Both the position numbers and the translations under genes were made by a program. The notes beneath the pieces were generated by a model. That model had not been told where the DNA came from. It did not search any database and saw only the letters and a program-made list of their open reading frames with translations. A stretch of 6,088 nt of DNA from DASZIT01 sp036264255 (GTDB lineage Bacteria; Actinomycetota; Acidimicrobiia; Acidimicrobiales; RAAP-2), in the NCBI GenBank assembly GCA_036264255.1, contig DATARI010000204.1, positions 1-6,088 on the forward strand. Direction: 5' to 3'. Below are positions 5,603 through 6,088 of this stretch, piece after piece. Numbering within the stretch: position 1 is the first letter of the stretch; every line of letters starts with the position of its first letter.

Positions 5603-6088
5603 ATGGTTGAGCGGAACAGCGGCAGAAGGTTGAATGGATGGCGGTGGCTGACCGTCGGTGTTGCCGCTGCCCTCCTGACCAGCGGGCTGGCATTGGCCCC
5701 GCTCAGTGCTCAGACGGCCGGCGCCGCCGCCCCGGTGACCATCACCACCACGTCGCCGCTGCCCGACGCCACCGTCAACTCGCCCTATTCGGTGACCCTC
5801 CAGGCCAGCGGAGGAACGCCGCCCTATGCCTGGCAGTGGGGCATCGATACCGGCAGTCACAACGAGCAGCTGCCCCCCGGGCTGTCCTTCTCATCCTCCG
5901 GCACCCTGTCCGGCACCCCGACCCAGTGGGGATCGTTCGAGTTCTACGTCTTCGTCGGTGACGCCGCCAGCCCCCAGGGCCAGTACGTTCGGTACTTCGT
6001 CCTCAACGTGCAACCGCTCACCCCTCCGCCGTTGGTGGTCACCACCACTTCGGTGCCCAACGGCACGGTCGGCTCGGCCTACTCGGCG
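5603..6088 (+). CDS. Secreted protein with putative-Ig (He_PIG-like) repeats, 3' truncated by window edge
   Basis: The frame is open from ATG 5603 to the last base (162 residues, no stop), so the true protein is longer. Residues 1-15 are Arg-rich, followed by a hydrophobic core (about 16-34, LTVGVAAALLTSGLALAPL) and likely signal peptidase I sites after LSA (36) or AGA (41): a Sec signal peptide. Residues about 45-136 form one Ig-like beta-sandwich repeat with the He_PIG signature: a start of the type PLPDATVNSPYSVTLQASGG, then TPPYAWQW, then LPPGLSFSSSGTLSGTPTQWGSFEFYVFVGD. A Pro linker (QPLTPPP) leads to a second repeat beginning VVTTTSVPNGTVGSAYSA. Such proteins are extracellular or surface-attached, often large repeat arrays in adhesion or polymer binding; the specific role cannot be told here. 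No sortase or lipobox signal is visible in the part present. It has its own ribosome binding site and lies 198 bases after clpB, so it is probably a separate transcription unit unrelated to the chaperones. Confidence 0.85.
   Translation, partial: MVERNSGRRLNGWRWLTVGVAAALLTSGLALAPLSAQTAGAAAPVTITTTSPLPDATVNSPYSVTLQASGGTPPYAWQWGIDTGSHNEQLPPGLSFSSSGTLSGTPTQWGSFEFYVFVGDAASPQGQYVRYFVLNVQPLTPPPLVVTTTSVPNGTVGSAYSA

Noticed and set aside
5638..5961. Short plus-strand frame with ATG 5638
   Set aside because: It overlaps the secreted protein gene in a different phase; the frame from 5603 has a ribosome binding site, signal peptide and Ig-like repeat signatures, whereas this one is Arg/Cys/His-rich without motifs.

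Overview
The window reads as a chromosomal stretch from a high-GC actinobacterium. The evidence is a chaperone operon in the order dnaK (3' part) - grpE - dnaJ - hspR - clpB, a DnaJ whose N-terminus (REWFEKD) resembles actinobacterial DnaJ1 proteins, and a MerR-type HspR repressor, which is characteristic of Actinobacteria. HspR directly followed by clpB, together with a downstream secreted protein built of putative-Ig (He_PIG-like) repeats, would suit a deep-branching lineage such as Acidimicrobiia. That placement is inference from memory of gene order and protein style, not a search result.

Layout: 1-637 is the C-terminal third of DnaK (rest of the substrate-binding domain, lid, acidic tail), cut by the window start. 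645-1364 is GrpE, the nucleotide exchange factor, with an extra acidic Gly/Ala segment in its C-terminal domain. 1369-2499 is a full-length DnaJ with J domain, G/F region and four zinc-binding CxxCxGxG motifs. 2505-2912 is HspR. 2909-5404 is ClpB, with both AAA+ modules and the coiled-coil middle domain intact. All five genes are on the + strand, with gaps of 7, 4 and 5 bases and then a 4-base ATGA overlap, so they are almost certainly co-transcribed and partly translationally coupled. 5405-5602 is an intergenic region with one strong hairpin (5458-5494). From 5603 to the window end runs the start of an unrelated secreted protein: signal peptide, one full Ig-like repeat, and the start of a second.

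How the genes work together: DnaJ delivers unfolded clients to DnaK and triggers ATP hydrolysis, GrpE resets DnaK, and ClpB extracts polypeptides from aggregates and hands them back to DnaK. HspR is known in Streptomyces and Mycobacterium to repress this regulon through HAIR inverted repeats, with DnaK as co-repressor. Here repressor, co-repressor and disaggregase appear to share one transcript. The controlling promoter and HAIR operator should lie upstream of dnaK, outside the window; none is visible inside it.

I see no new defence, mobile or RNA-guided system. The points most worth a second look are the inclusion of clpB in the dnaK operon, the GrpE insertion, the short segment between sensor 1 and the arginine finger in ClpB, and the structured intergenic region before the secreted protein.
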